DNA of 64,000 nt, taken from Roseicyclus marinus. GTDB lineage: Bacteria > Pseudomonadota > Alphaproteobacteria > Rhodobacterales > Rhodobacteraceae. The translations under genes and the position numbers were made by a program. The stretch is taken from positions 477,582-541,581 of the forward strand of contig NZ_JASJOF010000001.1 in assembly GCF_030163795.1 (NCBI RefSeq). Reading direction: 5' to 3'. The notes below the pieces were generated by a model, which did not search any database, had not been told where the DNA came from, and saw only the letters and a program-made list of their open reading frames with translations. Positions 1-8,221 of this stretch are shown in pieces (position 1 is the stretch's first letter; every line of letters starts with the position of its first letter).

Positions 1-85
1 CCAGCGCGCCGTCCCGCCCTTGGAGCGGCATCTGGTGGTCGATCCGAACCGGCGCGGCACGCTTCCCTACGAGATCGGGCGTTGA
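1..85 (+). CDS. 3' end of an unidentified protein (partial)
   Basis: A reading frame open from base 2 ends at a TGA at 83-85 and gives 27 residues ending in TLPYEIGR. It stops 55 bases before the CoxG-like gene on the same strand, so it is probably the last codons of the upstream gene. I do not recognise the family from this tail. Confidence 0.5.
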   Translation, partial: QRAVPPLERHLVVDPNRRGTLPYEIGR

Positions 86-140
86 CGCAGCCGCCCCCCG
101 GCCCCTAATTCTGACCCTATCGGCAGGGAGGAAACCGACC

Positions 141-596
141 ATGGAAATGCACGCCACCCGCACCATTGCGGCCGACCGGATGAAAGTCTGGGCCGCGCTG
201 AACGATCCCGAGGTGCTCAAGGCCTGCATCCCCGGCTGCTCGGAATTGACCGGCTCGCCCGAGGAAGGTTTTTCCGCCGTCGTCACGCAGAAGGTCGGAC
301 CGGTCAAGGCGACCTTCCGGGGCGAGGTGACGCTGTCCGATGTCGTGCCGGGCGAGGGTTATACCATCTCGGGCGAGGGCAAGGGCGGCGTCGCGGGGTT
401 CGCCAAGGGTGGCGCGCAGGTGCGCCTCAGCGATGCCGAGGGTGGTGGAACCGAGCTGCATTACGATGTGGAGGCCAAGGTCGGCGGCAAGATCGCGCAG
501 CTAGGCTCGCGTCTGGTCGACAGCTTCGCAACCCGCATGGCCGACCAGTTCTTCGAACGCTTTCAGGCCCATGTCGAAGGGCCGGGCCACGTCTGA
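141..596 (+). CDS. CoxG-like SRPBCC protein (carbon monoxide dehydrogenase subunit G family)
   Basis: The 151-residue product starts MEMHATRTIAADRMKVWAAL and continues with the pattern 'VLKACIPGC ... VGPVKATFRGEVTLSDV', which is characteristic of the CoxG/SRPBCC family, across its full length. In carboxydotrophs CoxG helps anchor or mature molybdenum CO dehydrogenase at the membrane. Many Rhodobacterales carry CoxG homologues beside CoxL-type genes of unknown substrate. No cox catalytic subunit lies in this window, so the partner may lie upstream of base 1. The start codon at 141 has an AGGGAGGAAA ribosome binding site just upstream. Confidence 0.85.
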   Translation: MEMHATRTIAADRMKVWAALNDPEVLKACIPGCSELTGSPEEGFSAVVTQKVGPVKATFRGEVTLSDVVPGEGYTISGEGKGGVAGFAKGGAQVRLSDAEGGGTELHYDVEAKVGGKIAQLGSRLVDSFATRMADQFFERFQAHVEGPGHV

Positions 597-640
597 GGAC
601 AGGGGCGTGGGCGGGCCGTATCGGGCCCGCCCTGCGGATG

Positions 641-877
641 TCACTTCGACAGGATCGTCGCGATTTCGTCCTTCAGCGCCAGACGTTCCTTGCGCATCTT
701 CTGATCGGTGAAATCGTCGACCGGATCGACCCCGCTCTCGGCGCGATGCACGGCGCGGTTCACATCGTGATAGGCTTCGAACAGCCGGGCGAAATGCGCG
801 TCGGTCGTTTTCAGCGCGTGGATCTTGTCGGCGTGCTGGGGGAATTCCTCGGCCAGTTCATGGGGTGTGTGCGACAT
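641..877 (-). CDS. DUF465 / YdcH family small protein
   Basis: The 78-residue product begins MSHTPHELAEEFP and is rich in charged helical sequence (HALKTTDAHFARLFEAYHDV ... MRKERLALKDEIATIL). This is the typical DUF465 (YdcH) layout: a short two-helix coiled-coil protein common in proteobacteria. The function is unknown. It is convergent with the CoxG-like gene, which ends 44 bases away. Confidence 0.85.
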   Translation of the reverse strand: MSHTPHELAEEFPQHADKIHALKTTDAHFARLFEAYHDVNRAVHRAESGVDPVDDFTDQKMRKERLALKDEIATILSK

Positions 878-967
878 GCGTGTCTCCTTGCCTGTGGTCC
901 ATGTGTTCGCATGGACACTAGGCCGGTGGGCCGCACCCCGACCTTGAGCCAGATCAACCCGCTGCGC

Positions 968-1660
968 TCATTCCGCCGCCTCTTGGCTTTCACCGCGCCA
1001 CGCGGCGATCAACGCCTCTGGCCCAAGGGCATGGGTGACGGTGATCCCCTCGAAGTCTTCGGGCTCGGTCTCTGCCAGTCGTCCGGGAAAGGCGAGTGTC
1101 CGCAGGCCCGCTGCGCGGCCCGCCTGCAAGGCGACCGGCGTATCCACGATGGCCAGCGCTCGCGACGGGCCAAGGTTCAGGGCGATCAACGCCGCCTCCA
1201 TCGCCTCGGGGTCCGGGGCCATGCGCGTCACATCTCCGCGCAGGATGGCCACGTCGAAGGGCACGCCACCCCGCGCCCGTGCCGTCGCCATCAGCAGCGC
1301 CCGCACGGGTTCCATGTCGGACCGGCTGACCAGCGCCAATTTCACGCCGCCTCGCGCGGCCCAGTTCATCACACGTGCCACCCCGGGACGCAGCGGTACG
1401 CCACCCGCAAGCATCGTGGCGAAATGGTTCTGATGTGTGTGGTCCAGCAGTTCGGCATCCACGATCTGGCCCAGATGGGCGGCATAGCGCGCCGCCAGCT
1501 GCCTGTCGCCGCCCGGGCGCATCAGCTCGGCATAGGTATCCCATGACCAGCTCCACCCAATACCATGCGTCCGAAACGCCGCGTTCCAGGCGGCCCGGTC
1601 CAATTCCGCCACCTCGGCCAAGGTGCCTATACCCCCGAAGATCAGCGCTTCCAGTGTCAT
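968..1660 (-). CDS. HAD-superfamily (CbbY-like) protein lacking the catalytic aspartates
   Basis: The 230-residue product has the overall order of a CbbY/beta-phosphoglucomutase-like HAD protein: an N-terminal beta strand and loop, a helical cap, then LALVSRSD (motif II), a motif III region around APDPEAMEAAL, and IVDTPVALQAGRAAGL (motif IV). Motif I, normally DxDGT with the nucleophile, reads G9-G-I-G-T13. The motif III lysine is also absent, with M in its place before APDP. The DNA confirms the reading (reverse complement of 1620-1660). It is therefore unlikely to be a conventional phosphatase. The family assignment is good; the function is unknown. Confidence 0.75.
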   Translation of the reverse strand: MTLEALIFGGIGTLAEVAELDRAAWNAAFRTHGIGWSWSWDTYAELMRPGGDRQLAARYAAHLGQIVDAELLDHTHQNHFATMLAGGVPLRPGVARVMNWAARGGVKLALVSRSDMEPVRALLMATARARGGVPFDVAILRGDVTRMAPDPEAMEAALIALNLGPSRALAIVDTPVALQAGRAAGLRTLAFPGRLAETEPEDFEGITVTHALGPEALIAAWRGESQEAAE

Positions 1661-1813
1661 GAAATCCTCCGCTCACGACGATAGAACGCCCGCTGCCGAT
1701 GTAATCGAAATGACAGACCGCAGATCGCTGCGCTGCGGCAACGCGCTTTGATCCCGCCCTGTGCGGGGGAGTGCATGACTGCACAATTTGCAGGCGAAAG
1801 GAAAAAGCCGCGA

Positions 1814-2743
1814 TCAGGTTGCGGGTGCATCCGGCGGCGGCGTGATCGCGCGTTTGCGCCGCGCCTCGCGCCATGTCACGACGCTGATGGCCGCGATGAT
1901 CATGGCACCGCCAAGCATGACGAAGACATCCGCCGCCTCCCCGAAGATCACGACGCCCAGAAGCGTCGCCCAGATCAGCTGCAGAAAGGTCACCGGTTGC
2001 GTCACCGTCAACGGTGCCTTGGTGAAGGCCAGCGTCATCGTGTAATGCCCGGCCGTGGCGAACATCGCCGTCAGCGACAGCCAGCCCAGCTCGCGCCAAC
2101 CGATCGGCACCCAGACCGCCAGCGCATAGGGCAACAGAACGGCAGGCACCACGACCGACAGCATGAAGACGACCACTTCGGGCCGCGCGCGGTCTGACAG
2201 CACCTTGGCCATGAAATAGCTGCCCGCCATGAAGACGGCGGTGAACAGCATCGCGACATGGCCGATGTCGATCTCGCGGAACCCGGGCCGCACGATCACA
2301 AGCGTCCCAAGAAACGCCACACCCACCGCGCCGATCCGCCACGGGCCCAAACGTTCTTTCAGAAGAACTATGGCCATCAGCATGACGTAGATCGGGTTCA
2401 GGTAATTCAGCGCTGTGACATCCGCGATGGGAATGCGGGTCATGGCAAAGAACCACAAGATCACCGCGACCGCGTGGCATAGCCCCCTCAATCCGAAAAG
2501 ACCCCAAGTGCGTTTGTCGATCACGGCGGCGCGCACGGCGGGCCACATCGGGATCAGGAACACGATCCCGAGGGCATAGCGCAGAAAGGCGGATTGCCCG
2601 GCGGGGACATGGGTGCCGACCATCTTGACGCTGGCCGTCACGGCGACAAAGCACAGGCCCGTGACGATCATCCAGACGATCCCCGCAACGGGCCGCGCGG
2701 CCGGTCGTGTGGTCAAACTGGGGCTGTCTGTGGGCGCGGCCAT
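1814..2743 (-). CDS. DMT-superfamily permease (EamA domains)
   Basis: The 309-residue protein has about ten hydrophobic segments in two EamA repeats, for example GIVWMIVTGLCFVAVTASVK and VTALNYLNPIYVMLMAIVLL. These proteins export amino acids or other small metabolites through the inner membrane. I chose the ATG at 2743 (MAAPTDSPS) rather than an upstream TTG at 2794, because the extra residues look non-coding and would overlap the lysE-like gene. It lies just downstream of the LysE exporter on the same strand and may be cotranscribed with it. The substrate is unknown. Confidence 0.85.
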   Translation of the reverse strand: MAAPTDSPSLTTRPAARPVAGIVWMIVTGLCFVAVTASVKMVGTHVPAGQSAFLRYALGIVFLIPMWPAVRAAVIDKRTWGLFGLRGLCHAVAVILWFFAMTRIPIADVTALNYLNPIYVMLMAIVLLKERLGPWRIGAVGVAFLGTLVIVRPGFREIDIGHVAMLFTAVFMAGSYFMAKVLSDRARPEVVVFMLSVVVPAVLLPYALAVWVPIGWRELGWLSLTAMFATAGHYTMTLAFTKAPLTVTQPVTFLQLIWATLLGVVIFGEAADVFVMLGGAMIIAAISVVTWREARRKRAITPPPDAPAT

Positions 2744-2783
2744 GCCTGTGACATGGCTCAGCCGTACGGGAGTGTCCAGCCGG

Positions 2784-3389
2784 TCACGCCCCAAGCACCA
2801 GTTTGATCGCCAGTGCCAGCATGGTCACGCCCACGACGGCATCAAGCGCGCGCCACGCCGCAGGCCGGGCAAAGACCGGCGCCAGCATCCGCGCCCCGTA
2901 GCCAAGCGCCGCGAAGAACAGGACCGAGGCCGAGAGCGCCCCCGCGCCAAAGGTCCAACGATCCGCGCCATAGGTGGCCGCGATGGCTCCGATCAGGCCC
3001 ACAGTATCCAGATAGACATGCGGATTGGCCCATGTGAGCAGAACCGCCGTTCCCAGCGCGGCGCGCAGGCTTTGCTCCGCCCCGGTGCCGGTCTCCAGTG
3101 CGTCCGTCTGCATCCATGCCGCGCGCAAGCTGCGCAGGCCGTAGATCACGAGGAAAGCCGCGCCGCCCCAGCGCATCGCCTCGATCGCCCAAGGGGCGCG
3201 GCTGGCGATAGCCCCGAACCCCGCCACGCCGGAAAAGATCAGGATCGCTTCCGACAGGCAGCAGACCGCGACCACCGCGCCCACATGCGCGCGCCGCAAC
3301 CCCTGCCGGAGCACGAAGGCATTTTGCGCCCCGATGGCGAGGATGAGCGACGAGGACAGGGCGAAACCTGCGATCAAGGCGGCGGACAT
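2784..3389 (-). CDS. LysE/ArgO family amino-acid exporter
   Basis: The 201-residue protein starts with a first helix containing LILAIGAQNAFVLRQGLRR, the strongly conserved N-terminal signature of LysE/ArgO exporters. It also has TWANPHVYLDTVGLIG, the second family signature around the NPxxYLDT loop. Five to six membrane segments are visible, and the length is normal. LysE and ArgO export lysine or arginine, but the substrate cannot be read from sequence. A GGAG ribosome binding site precedes the ATG. Confidence 0.88.
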   Translation of the reverse strand: MSAALIAGFALSSSLILAIGAQNAFVLRQGLRRAHVGAVVAVCCLSEAILIFSGVAGFGAIASRAPWAIEAMRWGGAAFLVIYGLRSLRAAWMQTDALETGTGAEQSLRAALGTAVLLTWANPHVYLDTVGLIGAIAATYGADRWTFGAGALSASVLFFAALGYGARMLAPVFARPAAWRALDAVVGVTMLALAIKLVLGA

Positions 3390-3527
3390 GGAGGCTCCGG
3401 CTGAGAGGGCAGGACAGCGGTTAATGACCCCTCACTCTTTCGTCCAGCGAACAAGATGCCGGTAACGGAGGTTAACCGCGCACAGGCTCCGCAGCGCCCC
3501 TTCGGCGCGCTCAGGGTCGCTTCGATC

Positions 3528-4637
3528 TCAGGGCAGGTATTGCGTCGGGTTCACCGCTTCGAATCCCCGCCGAACCTCGAAATGCAGGAAGGACGGATCG
3601 CCCGGCCCGACCTCTGCGATGGTCTGGCCTTGGGTCACACGGTCGCCACGCGCGACGCGGATGTTGCGGATATTAGCATAGACCGTCAGCAACCCGTCGG
3701 AATGGCGCACTACGAGGATCGGGATCTGGTCGGTGTCCTGCGTGATCGCCGCCACTTCGCCATCGCCCGCCGCACGCACCGCCGTTCCGGTCGCGGCCCC
3801 GATGTCGATCCCTTCATTGCCCCGCCCGTAGGGCCGGATGATGCTGCCGGAAACCGGCTGGATGAACCGCGTCGATGGGGCTGCCTGCGCGGCGGGCGCG
3901 GGCGCCGGTGCGGGCGTCGTGCCACGCTCGGGCAGGGTCGCTTGCTGGATCGGTTCGGGCAGCGGCGTCGCCGAAGAAGGCGGCAGCGGGGCGACCGACG
4001 CGCCCGGCGTGGCCGGGCCTGTGCGGGCCGCCGCCTCTTCGATCACCAGCGGGATGATCAGGTACTGCCCCTCGCGGACGGACAGGTCGGGGCCAAGCCC
4101 GTTCCATTCCGCCAAAGCGCGCACCGACACGCTGTAAAGGCGCGCGATCGAATAGGCGGTCTCGCCGCGGGCGACGCGGTGGCGCACCGGTTCCGCTCCG
4201 CCCTGCACGCTCAAGGGTTGGGCGGCCGACGGCGCACCCTGCCGCGCCTCGGCGGCGTCGATCGCGCCAGAGGCGATGGCGGCGATATCGCGCCCGCCCG
4301 GCGCGCCCCCCGGCGTCACGCGACGGGGCAGGGCAAGGATCTCGTCGGCGCGCAGCACATCGGTGGCTTGGCGTCCATTGAACCGTGCCAGCTCCTCGGC
4401 ATCCATCCCGATGCGCGCAGCCACGGAGCCGACGGTATCGCCCCGGCGCGCGACGGCGACCTGGTAGCTTTCGTAGGTGATGAGCCCATTGGCATCGGGT
4501 TCGGGGCGCGGCTCGGTCGCCACGGCGCCGCGGGTCGAGATACGGTCGGGCCGCAGGTCGAAATCGAGGTCCGAGGCGACGCAGCCCGCCAGAAACGGCA
4601 GACACAGGCAAAGGGCGATCAGATGGGCGCGGCGCAT
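3528..4637 (-). CDS. nlpD: NlpD-like lipoprotein: two LysM domains and a degenerate M23 domain
   Basis: The ATG at 4637 gives 369 residues with a lipoprotein signal ending in the lipobox LAGC (Cys19). Two LysM modules follow (YQVAVARRGDTVGSVAARIG and HRVARGETAYSIARLYSVS), then a proline/alanine-rich linker and a C-terminal M23 domain (GIDIGAATGTAVRAAGDGEV ... LHFEVRRGFEAVNPTQYLP). The zinc ligands are incomplete: the HxxxD motif reads NEGID, and the HxH motif keeps only one His in LHFEVR. That is the NlpD/EnvC state, in which the protein activates a peptidoglycan amidase rather than cutting. Its position after surE and pcm matches the conserved surE-pcm-nlpD order. It would act at the cell wall during division. 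Confidence 0.85.
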   Translation of the reverse strand: MRRAHLIALCLCLPFLAGCVASDLDFDLRPDRISTRGAVATEPRPEPDANGLITYESYQVAVARRGDTVGSVAARIGMDAEELARFNGRQATDVLRADEILALPRRVTPGGAPGGRDIAAIASGAIDAAEARQGAPSAAQPLSVQGGAEPVRHRVARGETAYSIARLYSVSVRALAEWNGLGPDLSVREGQYLIIPLVIEEAAARTGPATPGASVAPLPPSSATPLPEPIQQATLPERGTTPAPAPAPAAQAAPSTRFIQPVSGSIIRPYGRGNEGIDIGAATGTAVRAAGDGEVAAITQDTDQIPILVVRHSDGLLTVYANIRNIRVARGDRVTQGQTIAEVGPGDPSFLHFEVRRGFEAVNPTQYLP

Positions 4638-4757
4638 CGCTCGGGTTTTCCTCAACGTCTTGGCCGGTCTCGAGCTCGGCCTTTACCTTCTACGGACCCC
4701 TCGTCTTGGGGCGCTCGTCCTGTTGAGCCTGTTCTACATCGAAACCGGGGATCGGAT

Positions 4758-4780
4758 AAACCCCCGCAGCGGGGAATTGG
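4758..4780 (-). terminator. possible weak terminator between pcm and nlpD
   Basis: Read on the minus strand, CCCCGCTGCGGGG forms a short GC stem followed by GTTTAT. It lies just past the pcm stop codon in a 155-base gap before nlpD. The stem is short and the T-run poor, so it may only reduce read-through. Confidence 0.3.
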
Positions 4781-4792
4781 CGAAGGTGCGCC

Positions 4793-5443
4793 TCACTCGC
4801 GCGGCAGGCCGTCAAGCAATGGCACGAAGCGGACCGGCATGATCTCGGCATAGTCGAAGCCGCCACCATCCGCGCGGCGCGTGACCTTGATCAGGCTTTG
4901 CACGGCATCCGACTGGCCGACGGGAAGAACCATGATCCCGCCCGGCTTGAGCTGCTGCAACAGCGGCCCGGGTGGATCCTCGGCCGCCGCGGTGACAAGG
5001 ATCCGGTCAAAGGGTCCCTGATCGGGCAGGCCGAAGCTGCCATCGCCCGTCAGCACGGTGATATTGGTCAGGCCAAGCGCTGCAAAGCGCGCCTCGGCCT
5101 CGCGGGTCAGGGTGCGGAACCTGTCAATCGTGTAGACCCGGCGCGCCAATTCGCCAAGGATTGCCGCCTGATAGCCCGATCCGGTGCCGATCTCGAGCAC
5201 GGTATCGCGCGGCTGCACGTTCAGCGCCTGCGTCATCAGCCCGACGACCGAAGGCTGGCTGATCGTCTGACCCGAGGCGATGGGAAGCGGCATGTCGTCA
5301 TAGGCGCGACCGGCGAAATGCCCCTGGACGAAGGCCCCGCGATCCACCGCCTCCATCGCCTTGAGGACGCGGCTGTCGGTCACGCCTTTCTGGCGCAACT
5401 GAAACAGGAACTGCATCTTGCGCGTGGCGTCCTCGGGCGTCAT
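4793..5443 (-). CDS. pcm: protein-L-isoaspartate O-methyltransferase
   Basis: The 216-residue enzyme uses SAM to methylate L-isoaspartyl residues, starting repair of aged proteins. Visible are the PCMT signature region [20 protein letters not shown], the SAM-binding motif [14 protein letters not shown], and the later [11 protein letters not shown] and [12 protein letters not shown] segments. The ATG at 5443 ([18 protein letters not shown]) overlaps the surE stop by four bases (ATGA), so the two are translationally coupled. Confidence 0.93.
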   Translation of the reverse strand: MTPEDATRKMQFLFQLRQKGVTDSRVLKAMEAVDRGAFVQGHFAGRAYDDMPLPIASGQTISQPSVVGLMTQALNVQPRDTVLEIGTGSGYQAAILGELARRVYTIDRFRTLTREAEARFAALGLTNITVLTGDGSFGLPDQGPFDRILVTAAAEDPPGPLLQQLKPGGIMVLPVGQSDAVQSLIKVTRRADGGGFDYAEIMPVRFVPLLDGLPRE

Positions 5444-6225
5444 TCCAGCGCGGCCCTCAAGGCATCGAGACGGTCGTGGGCGGTGAGGTCGGCGCGCATC
5501 GGCGTGACAGAGATATATCCATCGAGATTGGCATGGGCATCGCTGCCCGGTTCGGTCGGGATATCCTGACGTCCGCCCTTGATCCACAGGAACCGCCGCC
5601 CGTTGGGCGCGAGATGTGGCTCGACCCCGAAGCGCGTTTCGCGGCGGAACCCTTGCGTGGTGACGCGGGTGCCGCGCACCCCTGCCGCGGGCAGGGGCGG
5701 AAAGTTCACGTTGTAAAAGACGCGGTAATCGTCCTCATCCCAATGGCCACTGTCCAGAAGCTTGCGGATGACACCCGCCCCATGCACGCGTGCCGCCTCG
5801 AACCCGTTGTCGAGCGCGAGGTTGCCGGGGCCGTAGTATTGCGACAGGGCGATGGCGGGCAGGCCCTGCAACGCGGCCTCCATCGCGCCGCCGATCGTGC
5901 CGGAATAGAGCACGTTTTCGGCCGCGTTGTTGCCCCGGTTCACGCCCGAGAGGACCAGATCGGGCGGGCTGTCGCGCAACACGTCATAGACGCCTGCCAG
6001 CACGCAATCGGCGGGCGAGCCTTCGGCGGCGAAGCGGCGCGGGGCCAATTCCGCGATCATCGTGGGATGGACGTAGGAGATGCAATGCCCGACCCCCGAT
6101 TGTTCGAAGGCGGGCGCAACCGTCCAGACCTCGCCCCCGGCGCCCGCGATCTCGGTGGCGATGGCATGCAGCACCTCGAGGCCCGGGGCGTTGATGCCGT
6201 CGTCATTGGTGATGAGGATGCGCAT
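5440..6225 (-). CDS. surE: 5'/3'-nucleotidase SurE
   Basis: The 261-residue protein begins [19 protein letters not shown], in which the DD pair is the metal-binding signature of SurE. Also present are GVGHCISY and [20 protein letters not shown], the remaining conserved active-site segments. SurE removes phosphate from nucleoside monophosphates and is linked to survival under stress. The ATG at 6225 was chosen because the family starts exactly at MRIL. It is the first gene of surE-pcm-nlpD. Confidence 0.95.
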   Translation of the reverse strand: MRILITNDDGINAPGLEVLHAIATEIAGAGGEVWTVAPAFEQSGVGHCISYVHPTMIAELAPRRFAAEGSPADCVLAGVYDVLRDSPPDLVLSGVNRGNNAAENVLYSGTIGGAMEAALQGLPAIALSQYYGPGNLALDNGFEAARVHGAGVIRKLLDSGHWDEDDYRVFYNVNFPPLPAAGVRGTRVTTQGFRRETRFGVEPHLAPNGRRFLWIKGGRQDIPTEPGSDAHANLDGYISVTPMRADLTAHDRLDALRAALE

Positions 6226-6367
6226 GGGATCGTCCTGCCGGGTGTCGGGGCTGGTCCCGGGTCTAGCGGCTGGGGACCAGCGCGGCAAGCGGGAGGCGGC
6301 CGATGGGGGCTTTGCTCACCTCGCCACTTGATACAAAGGGCTTCATCTTCCTGTAGCCCGTCTTGTT

Positions 6368-7237
6368 TCATTTGAGCGTCGGGAGAAGGTCCACATAGTT
6401 TTCGACCTTCTCCGCGCCGACACGTCCACGGTCGACCAACGTGTTAATGCATCGCAGAGACAGATCGTAACTCTCAAAAACGGAATCTGCGCAGATTGCC
6501 AGATGCTTGAGCTGTTCATCCGAGTAGTTTTTGTCTTCAAGGAAATTGCGAATGAAAACAGCGTCTCCGTCGATGAGTTGGTTTTTGTTCTTCTTCGGGT
6601 CGAGCCGCCCGGAGTGGCGCGACCGCAGGTGTCGCGCCTTTAGAAACAGGAACTTGGTGAATTGGAACCCCAGTCGTTCGAGAACTGAGGCCTGATCATG
6701 GAACAACGGTTGGTTTTCATAGAGCCGAATGAACGATACCTCTGAAATGATGGCGACTGCGTCCCTCAAGGATGCGGCACCGCCTTCAAACACGTCCACC
6801 TCGCTGCCTTGGACATCTATCTTCAAAAGGTCGATGCCGGGAATTCCGGTCACATCATCCAGTTTCGATGTTTCCATCTCGATGGTTTCAACGACGCGCA
6901 TATGGCTGTGAAAGTAATTCAAATAGCCGATCGTGGTTTGAGACGGTGGAAGAAACGATGTGAAACCGTCACTTTCACAAACGCGCAAAAGCCCTTTGTC
7001 TCCGCTGCCGATGGCGTCAGGTAAATAGCGTTCGTGAGGCGTTGCCGTATCCAGCAACTTCGCCAATGCCGCCTTCTGAGGCTCGACCCCCCAGACCTCA
7101 CATGCACCAGCGTCGATCAGATTTTTGTATGGAGACACGCCATTGATTGGATTGGCGCCAATATCCACGATGCGCGTTCGCCGTTCGGGGCGCAAGATTT
7201 CAAGTAAGAGATGAAGGCGTCGAGAAGTACCGTTCAT
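6368..7237 (-). CDS. FkbM-family SAM-dependent methyltransferase
   Basis: The 289-residue product has a Rossmann methyltransferase core: TRIVDIGANPINGVSPYKNL (motif I), a downstream EVWGVEPQ acidic strand, IPGIDLLKIDVQGSEVDVFEG (the FkbM LKIDVQGxE signature) and AVAIISEVSF. FkbM-family enzymes O-methylate sugars or polyketide-type hydroxyls, often on surface glycans. The gene is clearly AT-richer than its neighbours, has many Lys and Asn codons, and interrupts otherwise GC-rich DNA. It was probably acquired horizontally. The substrate is unknown. Confidence 0.8.
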   Translation of the reverse strand: MNGTSRRLHLLLEILRPERRTRIVDIGANPINGVSPYKNLIDAGACEVWGVEPQKAALAKLLDTATPHERYLPDAIGSGDKGLLRVCESDGFTSFLPPSQTTIGYLNYFHSHMRVVETIEMETSKLDDVTGIPGIDLLKIDVQGSEVDVFEGGAASLRDAVAIISEVSFIRLYENQPLFHDQASVLERLGFQFTKFLFLKARHLRSRHSGRLDPKKNKNQLIDGDAVFIRNFLEDKNYSDEQLKHLAICADSVFESYDLSLRCINTLVDRGRVGAEKVENYVDLLPTLK

Positions 7238-7290
7238 ACGTACACAAGCACACTAAAAACCAGGCGTTATCGTACTCTGATCTTGCGCAA

Positions 7291-7305
7291 CAAAGCTGAG
7301 CTTTG
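7291..7305. other. small perfect hairpin in the gap upstream of the FkbM gene
   Basis: CAAAGC, a TGA loop and GCTTTG form a 6-bp perfect stem in the 255-base gap between the TspO-like gene and the FkbM gene. There is no T-run. The rest of this gap holds only short spurious frames. Confidence 0.3.
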
Positions 7306-7492
7306 CGGGTTTCCGGGAAAAATTCCATAGGGAAAATCAGGATCGTTTCCCGCGACATGCTGCAAGAACTGGCGTCCAGCCGTGCACCGCTCCCGGTTTC
7401 TTTCGGACGCTTGGGTGCACCCATAGAGGCTTAGGCCGATGCCCAACCAAGCGTGGCGATACACCCGGTATGTTTGAGAAACGGGGAAGGGA

Positions 7493-8221
7493 TCAGGCGC
7501 GCGATTGGCGGAGGGCGAGGGCCACAAGGACCAACGCGCCCAAACCAGCGGCGAGGCCGAAGGTGGTTGCGCCATTTTCGGCGAGGACGCCAGCCAGCGC
7601 CCAAGCGACCGCGATGGGATAGGTCATCACCCGCAGCCGCAGGGTGAGAACGATCGCCAGACCCAATGCCGCGACCAGCAGAACCCAGCTGAGCGCCGCG
7701 GGACTGCCCCAGCCGTAGCCCATGGCGACGGTGCCCGTCGCGACGCAGGAGGCGGCGGTGAGCCAACCGGCATAAAGGCCGAAGGGAAGCGCATTCCACC
7801 CCCGGTCTCGGGCAGGTGCATGGGCAAGCGCCCAGAGCGCGCCGCCGAGCATCAGCCAGATCAGGACCGTGGCCATCACAGGCGCGCTGAGCGCGACGGC
7901 GATCCAGCTGGCCCCGATGGCAAGGCTGACGAAAGCGCCCCAGCGGCCCCGGTCCCAATCGGCTGCGGTGTCGCGGCGGAGCAGCCCGTAGCCTGCCGAG
8001 GCGAGCAGCCAGAGATAGATCACGCCCCAGATCGAAAAGGCCCAGCCTGCCGGTTGGATCGGCGGATCATCGACGGGGATCGGCAGTTGTGTCGGATCGA
8101 AACCTGTGAAGGGCTGCGAGATCAGCGGCGAGACGACGAAGGCCACGGCAGCAACAACCAGCAGCACCGCCTTGAGCTTGGCGCTGTCCTGCGGATCGTC
8201 GGGGTGTTCCAGATCAGGCAA
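7493..8221 (-). CDS. TspO/MBR-related tryptophan-rich membrane protein
   Basis: The product has about seven hydrophobic segments and a Trp-rich character. [20 protein letters not shown] resembles the TspO signature (PPxWxFxPVWxxLY), and [19 protein letters not shown] matches a later conserved segment. TspO proteins bind porphyrins; in Rhodobacter, TspO modulates pigment gene expression. This protein, at about 242 residues, is longer than classical TspO (near 160). The start is uncertain: no ATG fits. I chose a TTG at 8221 that overlaps the serS stop, which implies coupling to serS. Confidence 0.65.
   Translation of the reverse strand: MPDLEHPDDPQDSAKLKAVLLVVAAVAFVVSPLISQPFTGFDPTQLPIPVDDPPIQPAGWAFSIWGVIYLWLLASAGYGLLRRDTAADWDRGRWGAFVSLAIGASWIAVALSAPVMATVLIWLMLGGALWALAHAPARDRGWNALPFGLYAGWLTAASCVATGTVAMGYGWGSPAALSWVLLVAALGLAIVLTLRLRVMTYPIAVAWALAGVLAENGATTFGLAAGLGALVLVALALRQSRA

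Noticed and set aside
990..2654. A 554-codon minus-strand frame spanning the HAD and DMT genes
   Set aside because: It crosses two recognisable genes in another frame and its product is Arg/Gly-rich with no motif.
4638..4792. Gap between pcm and nlpD considered as a tRNA or small RNA gene
   Set aside because: No cloverleaf or CCA-type end could be folded by eye; only a weak hairpin is visible.
7200..7424. A 74-codon minus-strand frame upstream of the FkbM gene
   Set aside because: It has no family-like sequence, starts within non-coding DNA and runs into the FkbM gene in another frame.
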